A DNA stretch of 64,000 nt from Gongronella butleri (lineage: Eukaryota; Mucoromycota; Mucoromycetes; Mucorales; Cunninghamellaceae): assembly GCA_025201375.1 (NCBI GenBank), contig JAIWZP010000006.1:744001-808000 (forward strand). Reading direction: 5' to 3'. Positions within the stretch are counted from its first letter, which is position 1. Every line of letters starts with the position of its first letter. Positions 30,317-40,400 of this stretch are shown here, piece by piece. Under the pieces are notes generated by a model. The model saw only the letters and a list, made by a program, of their open reading frames with translations. It searched no databases and was not told where the DNA came from. A program made the translations under genes and the position numbers.

Positions 30317-32871
30317 TTAAGCTAAAATGTAGAGATAGCGCCTGTACCAGGGCTGCGCTGCGACCTCTGCACGGACCCTTTCAAGCTCTTGCTTGGTGAC
30401 ACGGCCGGTTTCAAAGTCAATTTCCTCCATTGGCACCCAGCGCTGTTTGACCAGCAGCTTGTGTACAATGTAAATGACAATGAATGGCAAGACACCAATA
30501 TACTTGCTCACAAATTTAGTGGCACTGAATGACGGCGTGAACGCCGTGTAGCCTAAAATAACAAAAAACAAAAAAAAGCCTGAGCTCACGGATCCTTTGC
30601 TTTTTTTGGTCTTATTTTTACCCTGTCCGATTATTATGACAAAACTAAATAGGGAAGCAAAGATGGCGGGGATGGGAAACCAGGGGCTCTTGTACGGGAG
30701 CTCGTTGAGATCGCGGCCCTGTTTAACGTAGGCGAGACGGAAGCGAATTTGGATGAGGCATGTCCACATCCAATTGTTAAATCCACTTATGCTTGTTATC
30801 CTCATGAACCAAGTGAATGCAACCTCGGCACTGTAGATGCTGACGAAGCAGCAGATGAATCCAAAGATGCTGGAAGCCAGCACGGCCATATAAGGCGCGC
30901 CAAAGCGATTCGTCTTGTTAAAGATGGCCGGTGCATTGCCGTCACGCGCCAAGCCCAGCAATGCGCGCGAAGACACATAGATTGATGAATTGCACGCCGA
31001 CAACACCGACACCAGGATGATTGCATTTACCACGTCGACACCCGCGCCAATGCCCGCATATTTTAACACGAGCGTGAATGGCGATGCGCTCGGATTGCCA
31101 TCATCGGTCATCTCCGTGTTGTCGTAAGGAAGGCACATGCCCACAAGCAAAATGGTCAACACGTAAAAGACCAAAATACGGTAAAACGTCAAATTAATCG
31201 CGCGTGGGATCGCCTTGGCTGGCTCAGCCGCTTCACCCGCCGCATTGCCAACTAGAACAAGCAAAAATGTGAGCAAACGCGTTGTTTTCTCCAAAAGTCC
31301 CCCCTTACCAATCTCAGTGCCCTGGTAGGAGAAGCCAGCAGACAAAAGACAGCCAACAAAGCCAACGCCAGACGTAAAAGCACCAGGCTCATACCAATAC
31401 CTAGAAAAATCTTGAGCATCCGACAACACGCCGCGCCCTCGGCCTTGCTCCCTTTTTTTTTTTTTTCTTACTTGAAGCCAATTGGGCCTTGGGGGCCAAT
31501 GCCACCGCTAGTATAGATGATGCAGATGACGCAAAACACGATCACCTAGATTAAGGCATAAAAATGAGCCGATTGACACGAAGGATATGTTGTAACGTAC
31601 CATGAGCACCTTGACCAAAGACAAGTAATACTCGGATTCACCATAAATGCGCACACTGAACAAATTGAGGGCCAGAATAATGACCATGAAGCTAAAAAAA
31701 GACTCAATTGGTGAATTTCTTGCATTACGGTGCGCGCTCCGTTCTTACATTGTGCTCCATGCGGCATCAGGCATCACAGGTTTCCAAAAGTCGATGATGG
31801 TGGCCGCGGCCGCCAATTCTGTCGCAGCTGTAACACCCTAAAGCAAAAAAAAATCGTGAGATCTTTTTTTTTCTCTTTGGCCTTAATGCTTTCCACATAC
31901 CCACTAAAAAAAGAAAAACATGCGCCGAGAGTGCGGTTGCCAAAAAGAGTGAGATTGCATCGAATCGTGTCACCTCCGCTTTTTCACGCGTAAACTTACG
32001 CCCACCCTATAAAAAAAAGAATAAGATTAGCGTTTTGTGTCGAGTGAGAACGATGCGCTTCTTACCAGTAGTTCCAACCAAGCGCAAAGCCAAGCGCCGG
32101 CTCAAAAAAGCGCGAAGCATAGTGATTGAAGGCACCAGACACCTGGCAACGCAAAAAAAAGGGACCGTGAGTGTGAGAGAAAAAAATAATCGCGCTCAGT
32201 CAGCTGGCTGACCCCCCCCTTTTTTTTGCTTGATCTGATTTCCTTACGGGGATATATGCGCTCATTTCCGACAAGCAAGTCATCAAGCAGTATACGAGCA
32301 AGCCAACTTTGATTCAGAAAAAGGATCAGAACAGTGTTTCTTTTTCATCCATGCCTTGCTTACCTGCGCAATACGCAATGAGAGCGCCACCAGGACCAGC
32401 CTAATGCAAAAAAATAACAATGCAAAGCACAGATGAGAAGGTTGGATCACATGGCAAAGGGGCGGCGACCCGATAAATTGTCTCGTTTTGGCAAATCTTT
32501 GCCTACCTCTGCAATATTTGCTCCCATGTTCAAATAGAGACCCGTACTTGAGACGCATCGAGAAAGAAAAACGTCGTTAGCGAGGCAAAAGTGACATTGG
32601 CGACGAGACAATGCAAAAAGTCAAAGAAAATGCGTTTCGACGCGTCATTTGTCTTGGTTGCTCACCCAATGCTTCCACCTAAAGCGACCATCACAATGAC
32701 TCTCGTGCTGAGATGGCGTTTTGTGCCCTCCTGGAGATCAATGACCGTGTGCTCGGGCTTGTCGTCATCAAAGGACTCATGGGCAAAAGATGCGTGGGCA
32801 GAGGACGCGCGTTTCTCCTGCGTGTCGATCACCTCGATCTTCTCGTCTATTTGCTTGATTTCGTCGCTCAT
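30317..32871 (-). CDS. amino-acid permease (YAT/AAP family), copy 2, with the same microexons
   Basis: Paralogue of the permease at 26.4-29.5 kb, on the opposite strand. The start [19 protein letters not shown] is a charged cytosolic tail with a K/E pattern like that of copy 1. Motifs in order: [116 protein letters not shown] and the end [11 protein letters not shown]. Intron positions largely match copy 1, including a 7-nt exon (32006-32000) and a 3-nt exon (31903-31901). The first intron of copy 1, inside the GG-IGTG motif, is missing here. The family imports amino acids with protons; substrate range cannot be read from sequence. Confidence 0.92.
31901..31903 (-). other. 3-nt microexon (TGG) of permease copy 2
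   Basis: On the minus strand TTTTTTTAG, then TGG, then GTATGT. Together with the 7-nt exon at 32006-32000 (GGTGGGC, after TATAG and before GTAAGT) it gives W-V-G-W-G-V-T, matching the other copy. Confidence 0.75.
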
Positions 32872-33784
32872 TTAGGATCCCAGGGGCAAAATGATAAGAC
32901 AGAAGGATGAGAAGAAAGAAGAAAATCGCATCCGAAAACACGGATGTCACTTTATAATTGTGCGGGGCAAAAGTTATTACACATCTGGAAGGATAGGGTT
33001 TGAACAAGGTTGTGCCAATTACGGACGCGTGATCTGTTGCACCAGTCAAAATTCCATTCTCAATGCAGAACTCAATGACAGAAACGTAAAAAATGCAATT
33101 TGACGTGCGAAATGTGCCCTTTGTCGAATTTGATGCGTCTTTTCCTTGCCCACCCTCTTGGTTCTTTTTATTTTCTTGTCCACGGAAGATATCCATGAGC
33201 TGTATGTGTAAACAAGGCCATTCAAGGTGCGCCGATGAACCTGTTCCTGGCATTTGCAGATCAGAAAATACCATTTCATCCCGACAAATCCAGGGTCATC
33301 ATCTACAGATTTTTTCCAAAATAGGTGCATTGCTGAGGTTCAAGTCACGACAATTTCTCAGTCAGCCGGAGCGCCGATTCGACCTCTCCAGCATTATCCA
33401 CAACAAAAAATAAAATAGATTTTGAAGGCTGAGTACAAAGGATCCTTCTGCTTTTGGCACTTCGGACGTGTTGAAAGGAGCGGCAGCCGCAGGCGGAACC
33501 GAATTGGGATGTAAGGTGCTCGGACAGGTCGATGCAGACAGGGCAGCCTGGGAATTGGCGTGCTGGAACAGCTTTTTTTGACGCAGCCAGGGAAACCGGC
33601 GTGCGTGCGGGGACCATGGAAGAATTGTGTGATTCGAGCTACGCGTCGCCGTAGGAAATGAGCGAAAGGGCGCGGTCCACACCCTGCTGATAAAAAAGGG
33701 GCCATTTGGTCTTGCTAAATGTGTTGCAAGGCAGAGAGTCAACGCGCCTCAAGCCCACCACCTTTCCAGACTGTTGAAATGCCT
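32872..33784. other. intergenic, possible decayed coding sequence on minus strand
   Basis: No gene is recognised. On the minus strand around 33,400-33,820 several frames have protein-like stretches (for example GKVVGLRRVDSLP followed by KTKWPLFYQQGVDRALSLIS) that shift frame and do not match a family I know. They may be the remnant of a gene. Confidence 0.3.
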
Positions 33785-34830
33785 GTTGCAAAATTTTCAA
33801 ACGCAAGCTAGCGCGCTGCAAGTCATACCATTAGATGCTTTGCCCCACTGTCTGTTAGTAAGTCTAGAATAAAAATCACAGATCGACTAGATCGTTATCG
33901 CGCAATTCGCCATTAAAGATTTTGTTGAAAAAGTGGATTATCTCCGTCAGTTTTGATCGGATCACGGTGCAACTGATTTCATTCGACAGAGGTTCAAGAG
34001 CTGATTTCGACGCAACAAAAATGCCGTGGATCGTTCAGCAAGTTGTAGAAAAAATCGAATTTAAAAGTCGATATCATGTTTTAGAGGATCTTGCAAGGGT
34101 ACAAATATCGTTCTTTGCGCGAACAAACCATTAAATAATAATCCCCGAGCGTGCCTCTTTCGAACAGCGCCAGTTCTACCGCGATCCATAAAATATTTCG
34201 AGAGCCAGTGCTAAATTTGTGAAAAATAGTGAAAATTACGTATGATTCTTCTATGATATCATACTCAAATTGCCGCATGATTGAACCACATGGTATAACG
34301 CTCCACCTCATCGATAAAAAATCAATAAAAACCAAAGGTACATTGACTGATTTGGCGAAAGATGCAATCTGCTTCTTTAGAGGCCTTTGTTTTTTTTTCG
34401 GCACAAGGCTTTCTTAACGAAAATTGGCTATCTTGCCCTAAACGTGGTATCATCAGAAAGAGCACAACCTGGTGTGTACTTGGATACCCGTGATCGATTA
34501 AAAAAACCCGTTTATCATAGTAGAATAAGCAAGTATCGGAAAAAGGGGCCATTCCACGCGTCATTTTCGACGCGTGATCAATCGCTCCACGACAGTGGTA
34601 CGTGTTCCTCGAGCGCGTGGAATTCATATGCTTGGCTCATCTCTATCTGGACACGTGAGCACAGCTCTGCGGAGCGTTCTCGCAATGGCATTCGCACGGA
34701 AAGAAAAATCTAAAATCGCCAATTGCTCGTCAACTAGCAGATGGATCACCCTTTTTTTTGGCGTTTTCCGTGATTTCACCGTGCGCGTTTTCTTGTGAGA
34801 GAGTTTGGCGTAATTCTGGACCTTCTTTTA
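33785..34830 (+). repeat. dispersed repeat family A, copy A3
   Basis: The first part matches copy A5 from 55,960 onward: CAAGCTAGCGC, then CATTAGATGCTTTGCCCC, then TTTTGTTGAAAAAGTG, AGTTTTGATC and CCGCGATCCA. The second part matches A1 and A5 (GTGGTATCATCAGAAAG, CGACGCGTGATC, TGCTCGTCAACTAGCAGATG). The middle is shorter than in A5, so this copy is deleted internally. It ends near an (AT)n run at 34,834-34,850. Confidence 0.7.
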
Positions 34831-35391
34831 TTTATATATATATATATATTTACAAAAAAATTGGTTTGGGAGCCGTGGCCAATTTTTTTTTTTACGCGTG
34901 CAATGTCTCACAGGTTTTGGACAGCTGCAGTGCCGCTCATGAAACGCGTCAGTCAGCTGGCGGAATTTGAATCTTCCCTCAAAAAGGCACAGGTTTCAAA
35001 ACAAGCGCTCTTTGTTCCTTTTTTTTTTCTTCCCAGTAATCATTGCAAATGACGATGACCCGACCCTTGCGCACTATTGGACACGTGGACGTGATAAAGT
35101 GGCTGGCGCGCGTGAGGCTGTGATAAAATTAAAATGAGCGCGGGAGGACGTTGTCCTCTTTTTTTTTCTCTCTTTTTTACGTTCTTTTATGTATGTACCA
35201 AAATGGTCCTGATCAGCCGACGTATGCTTAAGCAACAGGGGATCCTCTGCTCTGACTCTCAATTTTCTTTTGGTTTTCATAGCCTCCAAGACCAAGCACC
35301 ACTCAATTCAATCTTTTTTTCACGCCAAACGTAAAAATTGGCATGTTTGTGATGTGTTTTATCGTTAATGACGCGATTTTTTTCTGTGTAG

Positions 35392-35703
35392 CGTTTTTCG
35401 GTTTTGGCGGAAGGCGACCTTTGTGCAGCCGCAAGCGCGTCGGACAATGAACAGCCGAATGACAAGGATTCCAATGGACTTTGGTCTCCAAGGTAATCGA
35501 AAAAAAAAAAAACGCAGTCCTTTCACTCTTTCTAAACTCTGTTTCTTTTTCAAAGCGCCGTCACTCGGCTGCTTCGACAGCTGAAGAAATGTCAGCGCGC
35601 GGGCCCATCCCGCGCTGGTCGCCGCCAGGTGCCCGATATCTCAAGGCGCCCGGCGATTCCATCCTCTATTCTCGACACCGCGCACTTTCCATAGCTTCCT
35701 AAG
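35392..35703 (+). pseudogene. upstream diverged duplicate of exons of the next gene
   Basis: Two exon-like pieces parallel those of the gene at 35.9-36.6 kb. RFSVLAEGDLCAAA matches RFAVLADD there. After a similar A-rich intron ending TTTTCAAAG, RRHSAASTAEEMSARG and ARYLKAPGDSILYSRH match RRQSQAS and RYRDSSSPILAS there. The first piece ends out of phase with the second, so this copy looks broken, though an unusual splice could rescue it. The stretch from 34,900 to 35,390 may hold a first exon (MSHRFWTAAVPLMKRVSQLA) but I cannot connect it. Confidence 0.35.
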
Positions 35704-35870
35704 CACCGATGCTAGCCAATCCCTGGCCGGCCATCAACTTCCGTGGTTCAATCAATGGTAAATGACAAAAAAATTGAGGCCCTAAGTGTCAAAATAAGCA
35801 AAATCTCATCTTTTTTTTTTCTTTTTATTTTGGCTGATCAGTCGGAAAACGGTCCAATTGCAGCTTTTTA

Positions 35871-36640
35871 GCGTTTTGCGGTCCTGGCCGACGATAGGCA
35901 TCGAGTAAGCCTTTGGTTAATTGGAATTGACGCGTGTTTCAAGCTTGTTTTGGGTGGATGGATGTGTTTACGATGGTTCTTTGTCTCTCTTAGGCCACTC
36001 ACGGCGACCAAATGACGGAAGACCAGCGTACGAGCTCGACGGCCCACGGTAACGAGGCCAAGGACCAAGAGTTGGGCTGGACTGTCGTCAAAAACAAGGT
36101 AAAAAAACAACGCGTGCCAGCACTTTTTGCGCTTTCTAATCTCTGTTTTCTGTCAAAGCGTCGCCAATCGCAGGCATCAATGACGCGTCCACGCGCGGCC
36201 TACGCGCGGTCCGCGTCAGCACGGCCGCGTTCGCTCGCCGCAGCCGGTATCGTCCGATACCGCGACTCATCATCCCCCATTTTGGCTTCCTCTGCCATGG
36301 CATCCTTTGTCATTGAAGACATGGTAATTGCAAAAGACGATGGAGGATATGGTGTCAAAAAAAAGGCCAAAGTTTGATTCTTTGTTCTTGTTTTCTTTTG
36401 ACTGGTCAGACGGAGGACGAGCAGCTGGCCCTGGCCCTCTTTGAGAGCGCGCGCGATGGCGCCGAAAAGGTAAAAAGCATTCAATTTTGAGTCGATTTCA
36501 TTGGAAAAAACGCTGAAAGTGTCGAAAATGAAGATTAAAAACTCAATTTTTTTTCATTTGCAAGATGGCATTCACCAATACGATGAATGGCCTCCTTTGC
36601 CGACGTCCCCCGACCGTCGCGCCACTGCCACCCCAAAGCT
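35871..36640 (+). CDS. small protein with a ubiquitin-interacting-motif-like helix (partial model)
   Basis: Five exon-like pieces keep phase: RFAVLADDRHR (35,871-35,903), then from a CTCTTAG acceptor a piece with MTEDQRTSSTAHG and LGWTVVKNK, then RRQSQAS through ASFVIEDM, then TEDEQLALALFESARDGAEK, then a last exon ending PLPPQS at a TAG. The fourth piece fits the UIM pattern (acidic cap, L-A-L-A-L-F-x-S), so ubiquitin binding is a fair guess. The rest is R/S/A-rich and probably disordered. The 5' end is not found. Only that TAG and four further codons separate the last exon from the zinc-finger start codon, in the same frame. Confidence 0.4.
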
Positions 36641-36654
36641 AGGGCAAGGGCAGA

Positions 36655-37287
36655 ATGTTTGACCGCGACGTCCTCCCCGCCAAATCAGAGTCGTTCACGG
36701 TGTACGACCTGTCGCCGCGTGGCACTGATCCACACCCCGAGAATCACCCTGCGGAATACCAAGAACACGCCCTTCAATCACACGACACCGAATTGGCCTA
36801 TCCTTGCGAACATCCGGGGTGCGACCTGGTCCTGGCGTCAGAGAAAGATCTTAAACGTCACAGTCGCATTCACAAGTCCAAGAAGCCCTTTGAATGCTTG
36901 TATTGTGATGCACTGTTCGCCTCAAAATATGACCGAGCCCAACATATACGAGACAAGCAGAGCAACAAGATGAAACATAGCAAATGGCGTTGTCCTGATG
37001 CCGACTGCAATGATGATTACTCCAGCAGCACTCTGGCCTCAGTTTTTCGCCACAACAACACTACACATCGCGGCATTTTGCACCGATGCCTGCATGCCGG
37101 ATGCATCAAGCGTTATACCAGCCCTGAGAATCTCGCCAATCATGCCGTGATTCACCAGACAGGCATACTTGAATGCCCGATGATGTGCGGCAAAAAAGTT
37201 ATCGATATCAAGAACCACTTGCGCAAGTTCCACAACTTGTCTGGCGACGCATTGAAAGAAATGATGAAACTTTTGAAAAAGAAATAA
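36655..37287 (+). CDS. C2H2 zinc-finger protein related to the Fanzor N-terminal array
   Basis: An uninterrupted frame of 210 codons. After a short leader it carries about four C2H2 fingers: YPCEHPGCDLV with KRHSRIH, FECLYCDALF with AQHIRDK (last His lost), WRCPDADC with FRHNNTTH, and HRCLHAGC with ANHAVIH. A final CPMMCGKK with HLRKFH resembles a fifth finger. The tail is basic (MMKLLKKK). Order and spacing of YQEHAL, the fingers and CPDADC match the decayed region in front of the Fanzor-like nuclease at 23.6-23.9 kb. It may be a free-standing transcription-factor-like gene from which the Fanzor array was drawn, or the N-terminal remnant of another Fanzor copy. It ends 158 nt before the converging end of the RNA polymerase III gene. 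Confidence 0.7.
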   Translation: MFDRDVLPAKSESFTVYDLSPRGTDPHPENHPAEYQEHALQSHDTELAYPCEHPGCDLVLASEKDLKRHSRIHKSKKPFECLYCDALFASKYDRAQHIRDKQSNKMKHSKWRCPDADCNDDYSSSTLASVFRHNNTTHRGILHRCLHAGCIKRYTSPENLANHAVIHQTGILECPMMCGKKVIDIKNHLRKFHNLSGDALKEMMKLLKKK

Positions 37288-37445
37288 AAAAAAATGGGCA
37301 TTTTGCGCGATGGCGCCAGTAAATTTCCAATTTTATGTTCCTCGGCAATGCTTTTTTTTGGGGGGGTGAAAAATTGATTTGGGCACACACGTTCATTTTA
37401 TTCTCTTCAAACGAGGATGCTAAAACAAGAAAGGTGGAATAGGCA

Positions 37446-40400
37446 CTATTTGAGTAGCAATGGGCGGGGCACAGGCATCTTGGGATGCGCCGAGTGCTGC
37501 AGAAGCTTGAAAAGGCCAGTGCCAATGCTCATGGGGATGCCCATGATGATTTGCTCGGAGACACCGACAATGGCATCCTTTTTGGAGCGAAGGGCGGCCT
37601 CGAACAAGTGATCGGTCGTCTTTTCGAAGGAGGCAATGGACATGACCGAGTCTTTCATTTTTGAAATGCCGAAACGCGTGATGCCGAGGACTTCGCCTTT
37701 GTTTGTCATCAAGTCACCTAACAACATGATGTGGCGGTGGTCGATCTAGAGAATTCGCCAAAAAAAAAAAAAAAAAAAAAAAAAAGTCGGACGAAATTAG
37801 AGAATTGCTTCACGGGATGTAGTTTTTGTTGGACTTGCGGTCATCCCGTGGCTAGACATTGTCTCGGATATCTCGTTGATGATGGTGTTGCGCGCGGCCT
37901 CGATGCCGAGGACGTCGGCGACTTCCATGATGCTGTTGGATGTGGTCTTTTCGCCAATGATGCCATCGGTCGTCATGACGTGCAGCAAACCCTGGCCTTC
38001 GACAAAGAGCTGCTTGACACCGTCGCTGCCGGCCTTTTCGCTGATGACGGCGCGCACGACGGATGGCAGACCCGTGATGATGACGGATGGCAGCGCGCGT
38101 TTGAGCATTTTGAGATTATAATAGACAGACTCGTCTTGCTTGGCGTGCACGTACACGCGGATAAAGTCTGGCTTGTTGGTTTGCACATCCAATTGGCCCA
38201 ACTTGGGCGCGGCTTGAATGGCCTGGGCGATTTTGTTCAGGTTGGTCTCGAGCTGCACAAAAAAAAAAAAAAAAAAAAAAAAGGCAAAATTAGGTGAGCA
38301 ACAACAATTTTCGCCCTTCCCCCTCCCCATTTTTCATTTTTTCACGTTACCTGCAGCCTGTTGATGGCCTCAAAGTCAATCCGGACGAGGATGTATGCCT
38401 CACCGGGCTCGTAGACCTCGTCCATGTACATGGCGACGTCACCAAGCGAGGTCTTTTCGAGTCTGCCCTTGACGACGCGTGCGGAACGGATGTCCTTGCT
38501 GGCATGGAGCTCGCAGGTAATGATGGGCGTGGAGATGGCCTTGGCGGCGTTGATGATTTCCTTGATACGGGGCACACCGAGCGTGATGTTCATCGAGGCG
38601 ACACCAGCAAAATGGAAAGTTTTGAGCGTCATTTGCGTGCCGGGCTCACCAATGGACTGCGCACCAATGGCACCGACGGCCGTGCCGGGCTCGATCTTGG
38701 CCTTGAGGTACTTTGAAATGCAAATATGCAAGTATGCACGCAGCTGGCGCTCCGTCACAAGGAAGCAATTGCGCACCACCCTCTTGGTTTCGTCTAAAGA
38801 AGTAAAAAAAAAAAAAAAAAAAGTGAGAATCCATTGCTTCGATCTATATTTTTTTCGGGCAAGCGCGTCATGCCACCTTTTTTTCTTTTTTTTTCTTTTT
38901 CTTTTTTTCTTTTTTTTTTCTTTGAGCTTACCCTCAATGTCCTCGTCAATGTCCATGTCCATATAGTCCTCATCAGGAATGGTGAGGCCGGGGAGCATGC
39001 CAAAGGAGCGTCTGAGCTTGGCGAGGACGCCGGCAATCTTGTCCGAGATGAATTTGCGTGTCGTTTCGATGAATGAGGGCATGCAGCTTTCCTTCCAGAG
39101 CTTGGATTCGAACTCGAGGTGGGCAAGATGATTGATTTGCCAGGGGAGGAGGCCGGGCTCGTCGGGTGTGGCGGGGTGCATCTGTCTGACGTGTTTAAAG
39201 TTGCGTTCGTATTCGACGGGGATACCATCGCCCTCAATGGTCATGGGATCGAGGCCATCGGCGCCGTATTTGAATTGTAGCATGGCGCCCTCGGAGTTGC
39301 GAACGGACAAATCGTAATGGGCGGTCAGATCTTCAAAGCCCTTCATAAGACGACGGGCCATGTAGCCTGTTTCTGCGGTTTTGACGGCGGTATCGACGAG
39401 ACCTTCGCGACCGGACACGGCGTGGAACAAGAATTCCGTCGGGCTGAGGCCCGTGTAGAAGCTGTTGCGCACGAAACCCTTGGCGGGTGGGCTCTTTGAG
39501 TGTTTGAGGAAGTGCGGCAGCGATCTGTCCTGGAAACCGTTGGGGATACGCGTGCCGCTGATAATCTGCTGGCCGACACAGGCCACCATCTGCGACACGT
39601 TGATTTGTGAGCCCTTTGAGCCGCACCGGGCCATGATACTGGGCGAATTGTACATGTTTAGCTCGGTCATGCACACCTTGCCAAGATCGCCACGCACAGC
39701 GGACAAGATGCCGGACACTGTGGACTCCATGGTTTGCTCCTCGTCGCAGCCGGCCATGGTCTCGAGTTTGCCGGCACGATATTTGTTAATGATTTCGTCA
39801 CACTGCGCATACGCGTCCTTGACGGCTTGATCCTTGATTTCGCGCAAACGCGCGCCGGGCGTGACGTCGCTGATGCCAATGGAGAAGCCCTGGTTCGCGA
39901 GCCAGCGCGCGCACAGCTTGGCGAGGCGATTCATGCACGTGGCGGTCTCAATGGTGCCATAATCGCGCAAAATGACATAAAACGCGGAATTCTTGTTACC
40001 GTCGCCGACAATGGCCTTGTCCACGAGACCACACATGATTTCGCTGTTTTGGATCACGAGCCAGCCATCGTTGGGACACAGGTCAGGGATGCGGCCCTCT
40101 TCCTTCACAAAGGACTTTGTCTTGGCTTCCAGGTTGATGAGGACGGGGCTCTTCTTGTTGGGGCGGAAGAGCACATTGAACACCTGCTTGCCCGTCCACA
40201 GGCGCTGCGGCTTCCACACGGCGGGAGGCGGGATGTCGATTTGAAGGTCGGCATCGCACATCATGGACACGACCTGGCAGAATTGGCCGCGGGTATAAAA
40301 CGTGTCCTTGTATGAGAGCAAGTAGGCAGCCGTGATGAAATCCTGGGTCGCTGCAATGAGCGGCTCGCCGTTGCGTGGCGTGACCAGGTTGTTCTTCACG

